Assembly: GCA_963698645.1 (NCBI GenBank)
Contig: CAVORP010000007.1
Coordinates: forward strand, 744,001-808,000
DNA: 64,000 nt
Source: Ovoidimarina sp963698645
GTDB taxonomy: Bacteria > Pseudomonadota > Alphaproteobacteria > Rhodobacterales > Rhodobacteraceae
Reading direction: 5' to 3'
Position 1 is the stretch's first letter. Every line of letters starts with the position of its first letter. The position numbers were made by a program, and so were the translations under genes. Below are positions 34,166 to 44,250 of the stretch, in pieces. The notes beneath the pieces are model-generated. The model was not told where the DNA came from. It saw only the letters and a list, made by a program, of their open reading frames with translations, and searched no databases.

Positions 34166-35031
34166 GTTTCCGGTCGCGGCTGTCGGCCAGAGCGGCAGAG
34201 ATACAGGCGGAAATAGACACTATTCTTGGGCGTTTCGGGGCGGACAATGTGGCCGAGGGGATGCGCTATGCCCTGTCAGGTGGCAAGCGGTTGCGCGGGT
34301 TTCTGGTGATCGAGGGCGCGGCGCTGCACGGGATCGCAGCCGATGTGGCCCGGCCCGCCGCCGTGGCGATCGAGGCGCTGCATGCCTATAGCCTTGTTCA
34401 TGACGACCTGCCTTGCATGGATGATGACGATCTGCGCCGGGGTCAGCCCACGGTGCATGTGAAATGGGACGAGGCGACGGCGGTTCTGGTGGGGGATGCG
34501 CTTCAGACCCTTGCGTTCGAGTGTCTGGCGGGGATGGACCTGTCCGGCGGAACGGCGCATCGCGCTGGTGGCGAGCCTCGCGCGGGCGTCGGGCGCGCAG
34601 GGGATGGTTCTGGGACAGGCGCAGGATATCGCGGCGGAAACCGCGGGCCGACCACTGAGCCTTGGCGAGATCACCGAATTGCAGGGCAACAAGACCGGTG
34701 CGCTGATCGAATGGTCGGCGATTGCCGGACCGCAGATGACCGGGGCGGACGAGGCGACCATTGCGACGCTATGCCCATGCGCTGGGGCTGGCCTTTCAGA
34801 TCGCCGACGACATTTTGGACGTGGTGGGCGACGAGGCGACGGCGGGAAAGCGGCTTCACAAGGATGCTGGCGCGGGCAAGGCCACGTTCGTGTCGCTGCT
34901 TGGGCTGGAGGGCGCGCGGGCGCGCGCGCCGGCCCTTGTTGCAGGAGGCGGAGATGGCGTTGGAGCCCTATGGCGCGCGGGCCGACACCCTGCGCGACGC
35001 GGCCCGTTTCGTCATTGCCCGCGACCTTTGA
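34162..35031 (+). CDS. ispA: Farnesyl/geranyl diphosphate synthase IspA (three probable frameshifts)
   Basis: About 288 residues after correction. The enzyme condenses IPP with allylic diphosphates to supply quinone, carotenoid and undecaprenyl precursors. The first Asp-rich motif is LVHDDLPCMDDDDLRRGQP and the second is FQIADDILDVVGDEATAGK. The GTG start at 34162 overlaps the xseB stop. Single extra bases at about 34539-34545 (before ERRIALVASLARASG), 34757-34762 (before LRRYAHALGLAF) and 34933-34938 (CCCTTGTTGCAGG for CCCTGTTGCAGG) split it into four frames. With them removed the length is a whole number of codons and the family pattern is complete. ispA is essential or nearly so, hence the error reading. 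Confidence 0.9.
   Translation: MSFRSRLSARAAEIQAEIDTILGRFGADNVAEGMRYALSGGKRLRGFLVIEGAALHGIAADVARPAAVAIEALHAYSLVHDDLPCMDDDDLRRGQPTVHVKWDEATAVLVGDALQTLAFECLAGMDLSGGTAHRAGGEPRAGVGRAGDGSGTGAGYRGGNRGPTTEPWRDHRIAGQQDRCADRMVGDCRTADDRGGRGDHCDAMPMRWGWPFRSPTTFWTWWATRRRRESGFTRMLARARPRSCRCLGWRARGRARRPLLQEAEMALEPYGARADTLRDAARFVIARDL
34214..34223 (-). repeat. Dispersed motif ATAGTGTCTA, minus orientation
   Basis: Inside ispA, part of the 13-base palindrome AATAG-ACA-CTATT. It encodes Ile-Asp-Thr-Ile with the rare codons ATA, ACT and ATT. Confidence 0.4.
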
Positions 35032-35048
35032 GTGGAAAGAGATGCACG

Positions 35049-36975
35049 ATGAGTGAAAGACCGGCGACACCGCTTCTGGACAGGGTCAATGTGCCTGCGG
35101 ACATGAAGGGTTTGAGCGACGCGCAGCTAGCGCAGCTGGCGCGCGAGGTGCGGGCCGAGACGATCAGCGCGGTGAGCGAGACCGGCGGGCATCTGGGCGC
35201 GGGGCTGGGTGTCGTCGAGCTGACCGTGGCGCTTCATGCGGTGTTCGATGCGCCGAAGGACCGGATCATCTGGGATGTGAGCCACCAGTGTTATCCGCAC
35301 AAGATCCTGACCGGGCGCCGCGACCGGATCCGCACCCTGCGCCAGAAGGACGGGTTGAGCGGGTTCACCAAGCGGTCGGAAAGCCCCTATGATCCGTTCG
35401 GCGCGGCCCATAGTTCGACCTCGATCACTGCCGCGCTGGGCTTTGCCGTGGCGCGCGATCTGGGCGGTGCGCCGGACACGGGCTGGGCGATGCGATCGCC
35501 GTGATCGGCGACGGGGCGATGTCGGCGGGCATGGCCTATGAGGCGCTGAACAATGCGGGCCATCTGGGCAAGCGGCTGATCGTCATTCTGAATGACAACG
35601 AGATGACGATTGCGCCGCCGGTCGGGGCGATGTCGTCCTATCTGTCCCGGCTCTATGCGGGGCAGCCGTTTCAGGAATTGAAGGCGGCGGCCAAGGGCGC
35701 GTGTCAGCCTGTTGCCGGAGCCGTTTCAGGAAGGGGCGCGGCGGGCCAAGGACATGCTCAAGCACATGACCGTGGGCGGCACGCTGTTCGAGGAGCTGGG
35801 CTTTTCCTATCTCGGGCCGATCGACGGGCATGACCTTGACCAGCTTCTGCCGGTGTTGCGCACGGTCAAGGCGCGGGCCACGGGGCCGATCCTGATCCAT
35901 GCGATCACCAAGAAGGGCAATGGTTATGCGCCCGCGGAACGGGCCAGGGACAAGGGCCACGGCGTCGCGAAATTCGATGTGATCACGGGCGAGCAGAAGA
36001 AGACGCCATCGAATGCGCCGTCCTATACCAGCGTCTTTGCCGAGAGCCTTGTTGCAGGAGGCCGCGGCGGATGACCAGATCGTCGCGGTGACGGCGGCGA
36101 TGCCCGACGGGACCGGGCTTGACCAGTTCGCGGAGCGTTATCCCAGCCGGTGTTTCGACGTGGGGATCGCCGAGCAGCATGCGGTGACGTTTTGCGCGGG
36201 ACTTGCCGCGGGCGGGATGCGGCCCTTTTGCGCGATTTATTCGACGTTCCTGCAGCGGGGATACGATCAGGTCGTGCATGATGTGGCGATCCAGCGGCTG
36301 CCGGTGCGTTTCGCGATTGATCGCGCGGGGCTTGTCGGGGCCGACGGGGCGACCCATGCGGGCGCGTTCGACGTCGCCTTTCTGGCTAACCTGCCCGGAT
36401 TCGTGGTGATGGCGGCGGCGGACGAGGCGGAGTTGCGGCACATGGTGGCCACGGCGGCGGCCCATGACGAGGGGCCGATCGCGTTCCGCTTTCCGCGCGG
36501 CGAGGGCGTCGGGGTGGAGATGCCCGAGCGTGGGGTGCCGCTGGAGATCGGCAAGGGCCGGATCATCCGCGAGGGGGGGCAGGTGGCGATCCTGTCGTTC
36601 GGGACGCGGCTGGGCGAGGTGATGACGGCGGCAGAGGCGCTTGAGGCGCGGGGCGTGTCGCCGACCGTGGCCGATGCGCGGTTCGCCAAGCCGCTTGACC
36701 GCGATCTGATCCTGCGGCTTGCCCGCGACCACGAGGCGCTGATCACCATCGAGGAAGGCGCGATCGGCGGCTTCGGGAGCCATGTGGCGCAGCTTCTGTT
36801 CGAAGAGGGGATGATGGACGGGGCGCTGAAGTTCCGGTCGATGGTGTTGCCGGATACGTTCATCGATCAGGCCAGTCCCGCGGCGATGTACGAGATCGCG
36901 GGCCTTTCGGCCGCCGATATCGAGGCGAAGGTTCTGTCGGTCCTTGGTGTCGAGACATTGGAGAAACGCGCCTGA
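35049..36975 (+). CDS. dxs: 1-deoxy-D-xylulose-5-phosphate synthase (three probable frameshifts)
   Basis: About 640 residues after correction. DXS condenses pyruvate and glyceraldehyde 3-phosphate, the first step of the MEP isoprenoid pathway, and is encoded next to ispA as in many alphaproteobacteria. TPP-binding features are WDVSHQCYPHKILTGR, GAAHSSTSITAALGFAVARD and IGDGAMSAGMAYEALNNAG; the transketolase C-terminal half has RCFDVGIAEQHAVTFCAGLA. Frame breaks lie at about 35479-35486 (one base missing), 35699-35704 (one extra) and 36047-36051 (CCTTGTTGCAGG for CCTGTTGCAGG). The net change matches the overall length. The gene is essential in organisms lacking the mevalonate route, so sequencing error is favoured. 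Confidence 0.92.
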
Positions 36976-36983
36976 CCCGTCCT

Positions 36984-37629
36984 TTGGATCCCCATTCGCG
37001 ACCTGTTCTGGTCTTTCGCTGGATGGTGTTTCTTCTGGCGGCGGGGTTTGTCCTGCGCCAGATCGTCGTGACGGCGGATTATTCCTATCCCGGGGGGACC
37101 ATTCCGGTTTCTGACGATCTGGGCGCTGCTTCTGAGCTTTTTCTGCGCCAGCCGGATGCTTGCGCTGTCCGAGCGGCGGAGCGACCGGGACTGGCCGCGG
37201 ATCGTGATGGTTACGGCAATCGTCAATGCACTGGCGGTGGGGATGTATTGGCGGTTGTGGTTGCAGGATCCCGCATTGGTGAATTCGAGCGGCCCCTTGC
37301 CATGGTGGCTTGACTGGTACCTGCACGGGCTGGGGCCGTTGTTGCAGTGGATCGACGCGCTGTTCGTTCATGGCGCGTTTCGGCGGCCACAGCGGGCGAT
37401 CCTGCCGTTTCTGGGGCTGGTTGGCGTTTATCTTGGGTGGGTCGAGGGATTTGTGGCACCTGCCAACAGCTTTCCCCTGGGGCGGGTGGCAAGCGGGCTT
37501 CCCTATCCGTTCCTGAACAATATGGAGCCGGTCGAGCGGGCGGTCTTCTATGGCGTGACAACGGCCATCGGGTTGGTTGCGCTTGCAGTGTTCTGGGCGC
37601 TGGGGGCGCTGATCCGACGCCGGCGCTGA
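36984..37629 (+). CDS. Pr6Pr-like integral membrane protein (one probable frameshift)
   Basis: About 214 residues after correction, with five or six TM helices (LVFRWMVFLLAAGFVLRQ and others) and the conserved LPWWLDWYLHGLGPLLQWID and LPYPFLNNMEPVERAVFYG. These resemble the Pr6Pr (FAR-17a/AIG1-like) family; the function is unknown. A run of six Gs at 37092-37097 shifts the frame, and five Gs give YPGGPFRFLTIWALLLSFF. The start is uncertain: TTG 36984, 8 bp after dxs, or a downstream ATG at about 37022. Confidence 0.7.
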
Positions 37630-38283
37630 TCAGCCGAAATCGGGTCTTTCCGAGATCGGCGCCTTGACGAGTTTTGCGATCTTTTCGTTCGAGTCAGTGA
37701 TTTTCGGGTCTTTTTCGGTGACCATCACGCTGATTTCTCCACTCGGGCTGCAGGCGGAATAGATCGTCGGGACGCCGCCAAAGCTGCTTCCGATCACATC
37801 GTCGCTGGCCGGATTGCAGGCGCGCAGGGGGACCACGACGCCGGAGGCAATGGCGTCCGCCCAGGCTTTCTTTACCTGAACGGTGTTCTTGTGCGCCTTG
37901 TCCTGTTCGGTGCCGATATGGCCGAAATAGGTTTCGGACCCCAGTTTGAACACCACCGACCAGCAGCCCGTGAAGGGGCCCGAGAGCACGTCGGTCCCGG
38001 CGATCGGAACGTAACTGACCTTGCCGGGAATCCAGGGAAGCCAGCGGAAATTGCGGTGCTCTTTCTGGTGCGGCGTTTCCGCAGCGACGACTTCACTTGT
38101 TCTGGTTGTGCCCAGAAACCCCGAGCCTTCGCTTTCCGTGATCATGTAGTTGCGCCCGTCGACCTCGACGAAGTGTTCGACCCAGTCGCCCTCGCGCGAT
38201 TTCATTGCGGCTGTGGGTGGCAACGGCTTGTTGTCGAACTTGGGCATGTCGAGATAGCGGCCGACAATAAGCTTGTTGATCAT
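37630..38283 (-). CDS. Unknown 217-residue protein
   Basis: Not recognised. There is no signal peptide or TM segment. It has a hydrophilic N-terminus (MPKFDNKPLPPTAAMKSREG), a strand-rich middle (RNYMITESEGSGFLGTT, GCWSVVFKLGSETYFGHIGT) and a short charged C-terminus. The stretch around GCWSVVFKL followed by HIGTEQDKAHKNTV looks like an enzyme or toxin core, but no catalytic motif is certain. It converges on the Pr6Pr-like gene with adjoining stop codons. Base composition is slightly lower in GC than its neighbours. ATG 38283 lacks a clear ribosome site; 38247 is an alternative. Confidence 0.7.
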   Translation of the reverse strand: MINKLIVGRYLDMPKFDNKPLPPTAAMKSREGDWVEHFVEVDGRNYMITESEGSGFLGTTRTSEVVAAETPHQKEHRNFRWLPWIPGKVSYVPIAGTDVLSGPFTGCWSVVFKLGSETYFGHIGTEQDKAHKNTVQVKKAWADAIASGVVVPLRACNPASDDVIGSSFGGVPTIYSACSPSGEISVMVTEKDPKITDSNEKIAKLVKAPISERPDFG

Positions 38284-38346
38284 GACAATGGCTTTCGAAG
38301 TGGCAATAAGCGCGACTATTGCAGGAGTTGCGCAGCTTGGGAAGTC

Positions 38347-39228
38347 TCAGGCGTCCGGCTGGCCGTGCTGTTCCGCCTCAAGGATGGCGGCGAGCCCCGC
38401 GCGATAGTCGGGATGTTCGAGGGTGATCCCGAGGTCGGATTTGATCCGGTCGTTCCGGACGCGTTTCGACTCGGCATAGAAGCTGCGCGCCATGGGCGAC
38501 AGATCGGCGGTTTCGAAATCGACCTCTGGCGGGGGCGGGAGGCCCAGAAGCCGGGCCGCATGGGCGATCACATCCTGTGGCGGGGCCGGATCATCGTCGC
38601 AGAGGTTATAGACCGCGCCGGGACGGGGTTTCACCATCGAGGCGGCGAGAACCTGGGCGATGTCGTCGACATGGATGCGGGAGAAGACCTGCCCGGGCTT
38701 GATGATCCGCCGCGCGGTGCCGTCGCGGAGTTTCGCGAACGGGCCGCGGCCCGGGCCATAGATTCCGGCAAGGCGGAAGATGTGGAGCGGCAGGCCCGAT
38801 GTCGCGGCCAGTGCGCGCCACTGATCCTCGGCCTTAACGCGCATCCTGCCGCGCCGGGTCGAGGGCGTGAGGGGCGTGTCTTCGTCGACCCAGCCGCCGC
38901 CATGGTCGCCATAGACGCCGGTGGTGGAGAGGTAGCCCACCCATTCGAGGTCCGGCGCGCGGGCGGCCAGTGCGGGCGCAAGGTCGGCCAGAACCGGGTC
39001 GCCGTCTTCGTCGGGTGAGATCGAGGTGAGGATGTGTGTGGCGCGCGATATCGCAGGAACAGGGTCTGTTCCGGGCCAGATCAGGGGTTCGACGCCCTCG
39101 GCCTCGAGGGCGCGTGCCTTGTCCGCCGAACGGGTCGTGCCGATCACGGTCCAGCCCTGCGGGATCAGGAGCCGGGCGAGGGCGCGGGCGGAATAGCCGT
39201 GGCCGAAGGAGAGGAGTGTACCGGTCAT
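38347..39228 (-). CDS. SDR-type NAD(P)-dependent epimerase/dehydratase
   Basis: A 293-residue extended or atypical SDR. The Rossmann start LLSFGHGYSARALARLLIPQ has the shorter G-x-G-x2-A loop of the YeeZ/GalE-like group. LEWVGYLSTTGVYGDHGGGW supplies the STTGVYG strand, and LHIFRLAGIYGPGRGPFAKL with FSRIHVDDIAQVLAASM are typical of NAD-dependent epimerases. The substrate is unknown. ATG 39228 is chosen over a GTG one codon upstream. Confidence 0.87.
   Translation of the reverse strand: MTGTLLSFGHGYSARALARLLIPQGWTVIGTTRSADKARALEAEGVEPLIWPGTDPVPAISRATHILTSISPDEDGDPVLADLAPALAARAPDLEWVGYLSTTGVYGDHGGGWVDEDTPLTPSTRRGRMRVKAEDQWRALAATSGLPLHIFRLAGIYGPGRGPFAKLRDGTARRIIKPGQVFSRIHVDDIAQVLAASMVKPRPGAVYNLCDDDPAPPQDVIAHAARLLGLPPPPEVDFETADLSPMARSFYAESKRVRNDRIKSDLGITLEHPDYRAGLAAILEAEQHGQPDA
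39061..39070 (+). repeat. Dispersed motif AGGGTCTGTT, copy 2
   Basis: Inside the SDR gene, part of the palindrome GAACAG-GGT-CTGTTC. Confidence 0.4.
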
Positions 39229-39290
39229 CACGGGCGGTTATCCGGCGCGGTGGGGGCGGGCGCAAGGGGTTTGGTGCATGGCGCCGTCAG

Positions 39291-39713
39291 TCAGAGCGGA
39301 CGCGAGGGCACCCAGGCATAGCCGTTGGGAGCAGAGGATGCAGGCCTCGCGCAGGCCATGCGGTTTGTCGGTGGGCGGTTGCAGGATATGCCCGCCCGCC
39401 GATTCGGCCCGTGTCAGCGCGCATCATCGGGGTCGATGTCGTAGAGCCGGATTTCGATCCCGGCGCCACGGGGCGGCGTTTCGGGCAGAAGGCCCAGAAG
39501 CGGGTGCGCGGAATAGGTCTGATCGGTATGGAGCTGAAAGATCGCGTCGCCGGTCGTCAGGATCGCGAAATCGGCCGAGATACGGTGGGCGGTCATGCCG
39601 AAGGTTTCGGTGAGAAAGTGCAGTTCTTCCGTCATGTCGCGGACAAGGATGTTGAGCCCGAGACCGCGCAATGACGCGCCGAAGGCTTCGGGCGAAATCG
39701 TTTCATAGTCCAT
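39291..39713 (-). CDS. VOC-family (glyoxalase-like) protein (two probable frameshifts)
   Basis: About 140 residues after correction. It starts MDYETISPEAFGASLRGLGL and has the vicinal-oxygen-chelate layout: LNILVRDMTEELHFLTETFG, TTGDAIFQLHTDQTY and IEIRLYDIDPDDAR in the first part. An apparent stop there comes from a missing base near 39413-39424. Another frame continues with RAESAGGHILQPPTDKPHGL, and after an extra base near 39329-39337 it ends NGYAWVPSRPL at 39291, the usual VOC C-terminus. The two shifts cancel, so the total is a whole number of codons. Substrate unknown. Confidence 0.7.
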
Positions 39714-39760
39714 GGCGGCTCCTGTCATGTGATGCCCTGTCTTGAAGGTGTCGTGTCGGC

Positions 39761-41593
39761 ATGTCAAACTTGCGCATGACGCATTCCAATACAGAAAATC
39801 CGAAGAGCTGGGCCGAGGTCGCACCGGTTCTTGTCGCGGTGGCCGCGGGGCGGCGGCCAGCGGATCTGGTGATCCGGGGCGGCCGGCTGGTCAATGTGCA
39901 GAGCCGCGAGATTTTGGACGGCTGGCAGGTGGCGATTGCGGCGGGACGGTTTGCCTATGTGGGCCCCGATGCCGATCACTGCATCGGAAACGGCACCGAG
40001 GTCGTCGATGCGGGCGGGCGGTTCCTGATCCCGGGCCTGTGCGACGGGCATATGCATATCGAGAGCGGCATGCTGACACCCGCCGAGTTCGCCCGCGCGG
40101 TCATCCCGCACGGGACGACGACGATGTTCACCGATCCCCACGAGATCGCCAATGTGATGGGGCTGGAGGGCGTCCGGCTGATGCATGACGAGGCGCTGAT
40201 GCAGCCCGTCAACATCTTTACGCAGATGCCGAGTTGCGCGCCGTCGGCGCCGGGGCTGGAGACGACCGGGTTCGAGATTTCGGCGGAGGATGTGGCCGAG
40301 GCGATGGCATGGCCGGGGATCGTCGGGCTGGGCGAGATGATGAACTTTCCCGGCGTGATCGCGGGGGATGCGCAGATGCTGGCCGAGATGGCGGCGACGA
40401 TGCGGGCGGGCAAGACGGTGGGCGGGCATTATGCCAGCCCGGACAAGGGGATCGCGTTTTCTGCCTATGTCGCGGGCGGGGCGGCGGACGACCACGAGGG
40501 CACCGCCGAGGCCGACGCGGTGGCGCGGGTGCGGCAGGGCATGCGGTCGATGATGCGGCTGGGGTCGGCGTGGTACGACGTGGAAAGCCAGATCACGGCG
40601 GTGACCGAAAAGGGGCTTGATCCGCGGAATTTCATCCTGTGCACCGATGACAGCCATTCCGGCACGCTTGGTGAACGACGGGCATATGAACCGGGTCGTG
40701 CGGCATGCGATTGCCTGTGGCTGCGATCCGGTGGTGGCCTTGCAGATGGCCACGGTGAACACGGCCACGCATTTCGGGCTGGAGCGGGAATTAGGGTCTA
40801 TTGCACCGGGACGGCGGGCGGATCTTATCCTGACGTCGGATCTGCGCACCCTGCCGGTCGAGCAGGTCTTTGCCCGTGGCGTGCTGGTGGCGGAGGGCGG
40901 GCGGGTTCTGGTGGACTGCCCGCATATCGCGTGGCCGGAGAAGGCGCGGCAGCTCGGTCAATCTGGGGCGCGCGCGGGCCGAGACGCCGATTTCGAGGTG
41001 GCCGCGCCCGAGGGGGCGAACCGGGTTACCGCCAAGGTCATCGGGGTGGTGGAGAACCAGGCGCCGACGAAGGCGCTTATCGCAGATCTTCCGGTTGTGG
41101 ACGGGGGTTGTCGAGGGCGAGGGCGGTGTTTGCCAGATCGCGCTTGTCGAACGGCACCGGGGCACGGGCGGGGTTGTGAACGGGTTCGTCAGCGGGTTCG
41201 GCTATGAAGGCCGGATGGCGATGGCCAGCACGGTGGCGCATGACAGCCATCACATGATCGTCGTGGGTACCGAGCCGCGAGGATATGGCGGCGGCGGCAA
41301 ACCGGCTTGGTGAGGTGGGCGGCGGGATCACCGTGTGGAAGGACGGCGCCGAGATCGCGCTGGTCAAGCTTCCCATAGCGGGGCTGATGTCGGACAGCCC
41401 GGCGGCCGAGGTCGCGGCAAGCGCCGACCGGATGGTGGCGGCGATGGCGGAGTGCGGCTGTACGTTGAACAATGCCTATATGCAGCATTCGCTGCTGGCG
41501 CTTGTGGTGATCCCGGAACTTCGGATATCGGACCTTGGACTGGTCGATGTCACCAGATTTGAATTGACCGACCTATTCGAGGATCAGCCATGA
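39761..41593 (+). CDS. ade: Adenine deaminase (three probable frameshifts)
   Basis: About 609 residues after correction. This amidohydrolase-fold enzyme converts adenine to hypoxanthine. Metal-site and family motifs are CDGHMHIESGMLTPAEF, FTDPHEIANVMG, GHYASPDKGIAFSAYVAGG and the Asp in CTDDSHSGTLVNDGHMN; the C-terminus has VWKDGAEIALVKLPIAGLMS. The frame breaks at about 40666-40671 (GCTTGG for GCTGG), 41103-41107 (five Gs for four) and 41271-41281 (one extra base before DMAAAANRL). The stop overlaps the AMP nucleosidase ATG by 4 bp, which makes an adenine-release-and-deamination operon. Confidence 0.9.
40793..40802 (+). repeat. Dispersed motif AGGGTCTATT, copy 3
   Basis: Inside ade, encoding Leu-Gly-Ser-Ile with the codons TTA, GGG, TCT and ATT, all rare here. 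Confidence 0.4.
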
Positions 41594-43075
41594 ACGCCGC
41601 ACAGCGCAACCTGCCGCTTCGAACGCCCGAAGCACCGCCGCATGAGAGTTTTTCGGATGCGGGCGCGGCGGTGGCGCGGTTGCAGGAGTTGTACACCGCG
41701 GCGACGGAGTTCTTGTGCGAGCGGTTTTCCGAGACGCTGTCTTCGGGGGTCGGTGCGCGAGAAGTATCGCGCATTCTATCCCGAGATCCGCTTTACCACC
41801 TCGAGCTATTCGACGATCGACAGCCGCCTGAGTTTCGGCCATGTGGCCGAGCCCGGAACCTATTCGACGACCGTGACGCGGCCCGACCTGTTCGGGAACT
41901 ACCTGACGCAGCAGATCGGCTGGCTTATTGAGAACCACAAGGTTCCGGTGCAAATCGGCCCGTCGCAGACGCCGATGCCGGTGCATTTCGCGGTGGCGAA
42001 CGATGCGAACGTGACCGTGCCGCAGGAGGGCGCCACGGATTTCGTGCTGCGCGATCTGTTCGATGTGCCGGATTTGTCGACGACGAATGACGATATCGTC
42101 AATGGCTTCGGCTTTACCTATGAGGACGGGTCGCATCCGCTTGCGCCCTTTACCGCGCAGCGGGTGGATTATTCGCTGGCGCGGCTTGCGCATTACACGG
42201 CGACGGATCCGAAGCATTTTCAGAACCATGTCCTGTTCACGAACTACCAGTTCTATGTGGATGAGTTCGAGGCGTTCGCGCGGACCGTTCTGGCCGATCC
42301 CGACAGCGGCTATACCGCCTTTGTCGGGCCGGGCAATCAGGTGATCGACACCGCGGACGGAGAGATGGTTGCGCCTGCGAAGCTGCCGCAGATGCCGACC
42401 TATCACCTTAAACGGGAGCATGGGGCGGGGATCACGCTGGTGAATATCGGGGTGGGGCCGTCGAATGCGCGGACGGCGACCGACCATATCGCGGTGCTGC
42501 GGCCGCACGCGTGGCTGATGGTGGGCCATTGCGCGGGGTTGCGGAATTCGCAGCGTCTTGGCGATTTCGTGCTGGCCCATGCCTATCTTCGGGAAGATCA
42601 CGTGCTTGACGACGATCTTCCGGTCTGGGTTCCGATCCCGGCCCTGGCGGAAATCCAGATCGCACTGGAGAATGCGGTGGCCGAGGTCAGCGATATCGCC
42701 GGATATGACCTCAAGCGGATCATGCGGACGGGAACGGTGGCCAGCGTCGACAACCGCAACTGGGAGCTGGGCGATATCAAGGGGCCGGTGCAGCGGTTGA
42801 GCCAGAGCCGCGCCATTGCGCTTGATATGGAAAGCGCCACGATCGCGGCCAACGGGTTTCGGTTTCGGGTGCCCTATGGAACGCTGCTTTGCGTGTCCGA
42901 CAAGCCGCTTCATGGCGAGTTGAAACTGCCCGGGATGGCGTCGGATTTCTATCGCACCCAGGTGTCGCGGCACCTTCTTATCGGGATCAGGGCGATGGAG
43001 GCATTGCGCGAAATGCCGCTCGAACGGATCCACTCTCGCAAGCTGAGAAGCTTTGAAGAGACCGCTTTTCTGTAG
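41590..43075 (+). CDS. amn: AMP nucleosidase (one probable frameshift)
   Basis: About 494 residues after correction. Amn hydrolyses AMP to adenine and ribose 5-phosphate. The N-terminal domain has KYRAFYPEIRFTTSSYSTID and the nucleoside-phosphorylase-like C-terminal domain has ITLVNIGVGPSNARTATDHI, WLMVGHCAGLRNSQRLGDFV and IALDMESATIAANGFRF. A run of five Gs at 41745-41749 breaks the frame; four Gs give SSGSVREKYRAF. ATG 41590 overlaps the ade stop, so AMP to adenine to hypoxanthine is encoded as one unit. Confidence 0.93.
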
Positions 43076-43212
43076 AAATAGGCGAAAAAAGTGCCTGAAA
43101 TGGGCTTGGTTAACCTTATTTTACTACCACTAGCTGTTGTGTGTGTTATCAATATAGAGTTTACGGAGGCCGACACGCCCCAATTATAGGGGGTGAAACG
43201 AGGAGACAACGA

Positions 43213-43500
43213 ATGGCAAAACCAATGACAAAGACCCAGCTTGTGGCGGCCTTGGCCGACGAAATGGGCGGCGACAAGAAGACTGCCAACAGTGCGCTGG
43301 AGTCGATCATCAACATCATCACCAAGGAAGTTTCCGGTGGTGGCGCGGTCACCCTTCCCGGTGTCGGCAAGATCTATTGCCGCGAGCGTCCCGCTCGTAT
43401 GGTTCGCAACCCGGCCACGGGCGAGCAGATCAAGAAGGACGCGGACAAGGTCGTGAAGATGACCATCGCGAAAGCATTGAAGGACAGCGTCAACGGCTGA
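43213..43500 (+). CDS. HU-family DNA-binding protein
   Basis: A 95-residue nucleoid protein of the HU/IHF fold. The helical body is MTKTQLVAALADEMGGDKKT and the DNA-binding arm is GGGAVTLPGVGKIYCRERPA, ending RNPATGEQIKKDADKVVKM. The arm reads PARMVRNPATG, close to the usual RxGRNPxTG. Start ATG 43213 has AGGAG eight bases upstream. The leader upstream is strikingly AT-rich (about 43080-43190) and contains a small CCCC/GGGG hairpin, consistent with a strong promoter. Confidence 0.93.
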   Translation: MAKPMTKTQLVAALADEMGGDKKTANSALESIINIITKEVSGGGAVTLPGVGKIYCRERPARMVRNPATGEQIKKDADKVVKMTIAKALKDSVNG

Positions 43501-43529
43501 CCCTTCCGGTTTTTTGTAACGAGTTTCTG

Positions 43530-43554
43530 GAGCCGCCGCTGGGCGGCTCTTTTC
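43530..43554 (+). terminator. Rho-independent terminator after the HU gene
   Basis: GAGCCGCC-GCTG-GGCGGCTC is a perfect 8-bp stem with a tetraloop followed by TTTTCGTTT, 30 bases after the stop. It may also serve thiQ from the other strand. Confidence 0.9.
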
Positions 43555-43557
43555 GTT

Positions 43558-44236
<679 letters not shown>

Positions 44237-44250
<14 letters not shown>

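Noticed and set aside
34162..36975. ispA and dxs as decaying pseudogenes
   Set aside because: Both are needed for isoprenoid synthesis, each reconstructs to a full conserved protein by single-base changes, and no in-frame nonsense mutations are seen.
41573..43033. 486-codon open frame antisense to amn
   Set aside because: Overlaps the conserved AMP nucleosidase coding region and has no family features.
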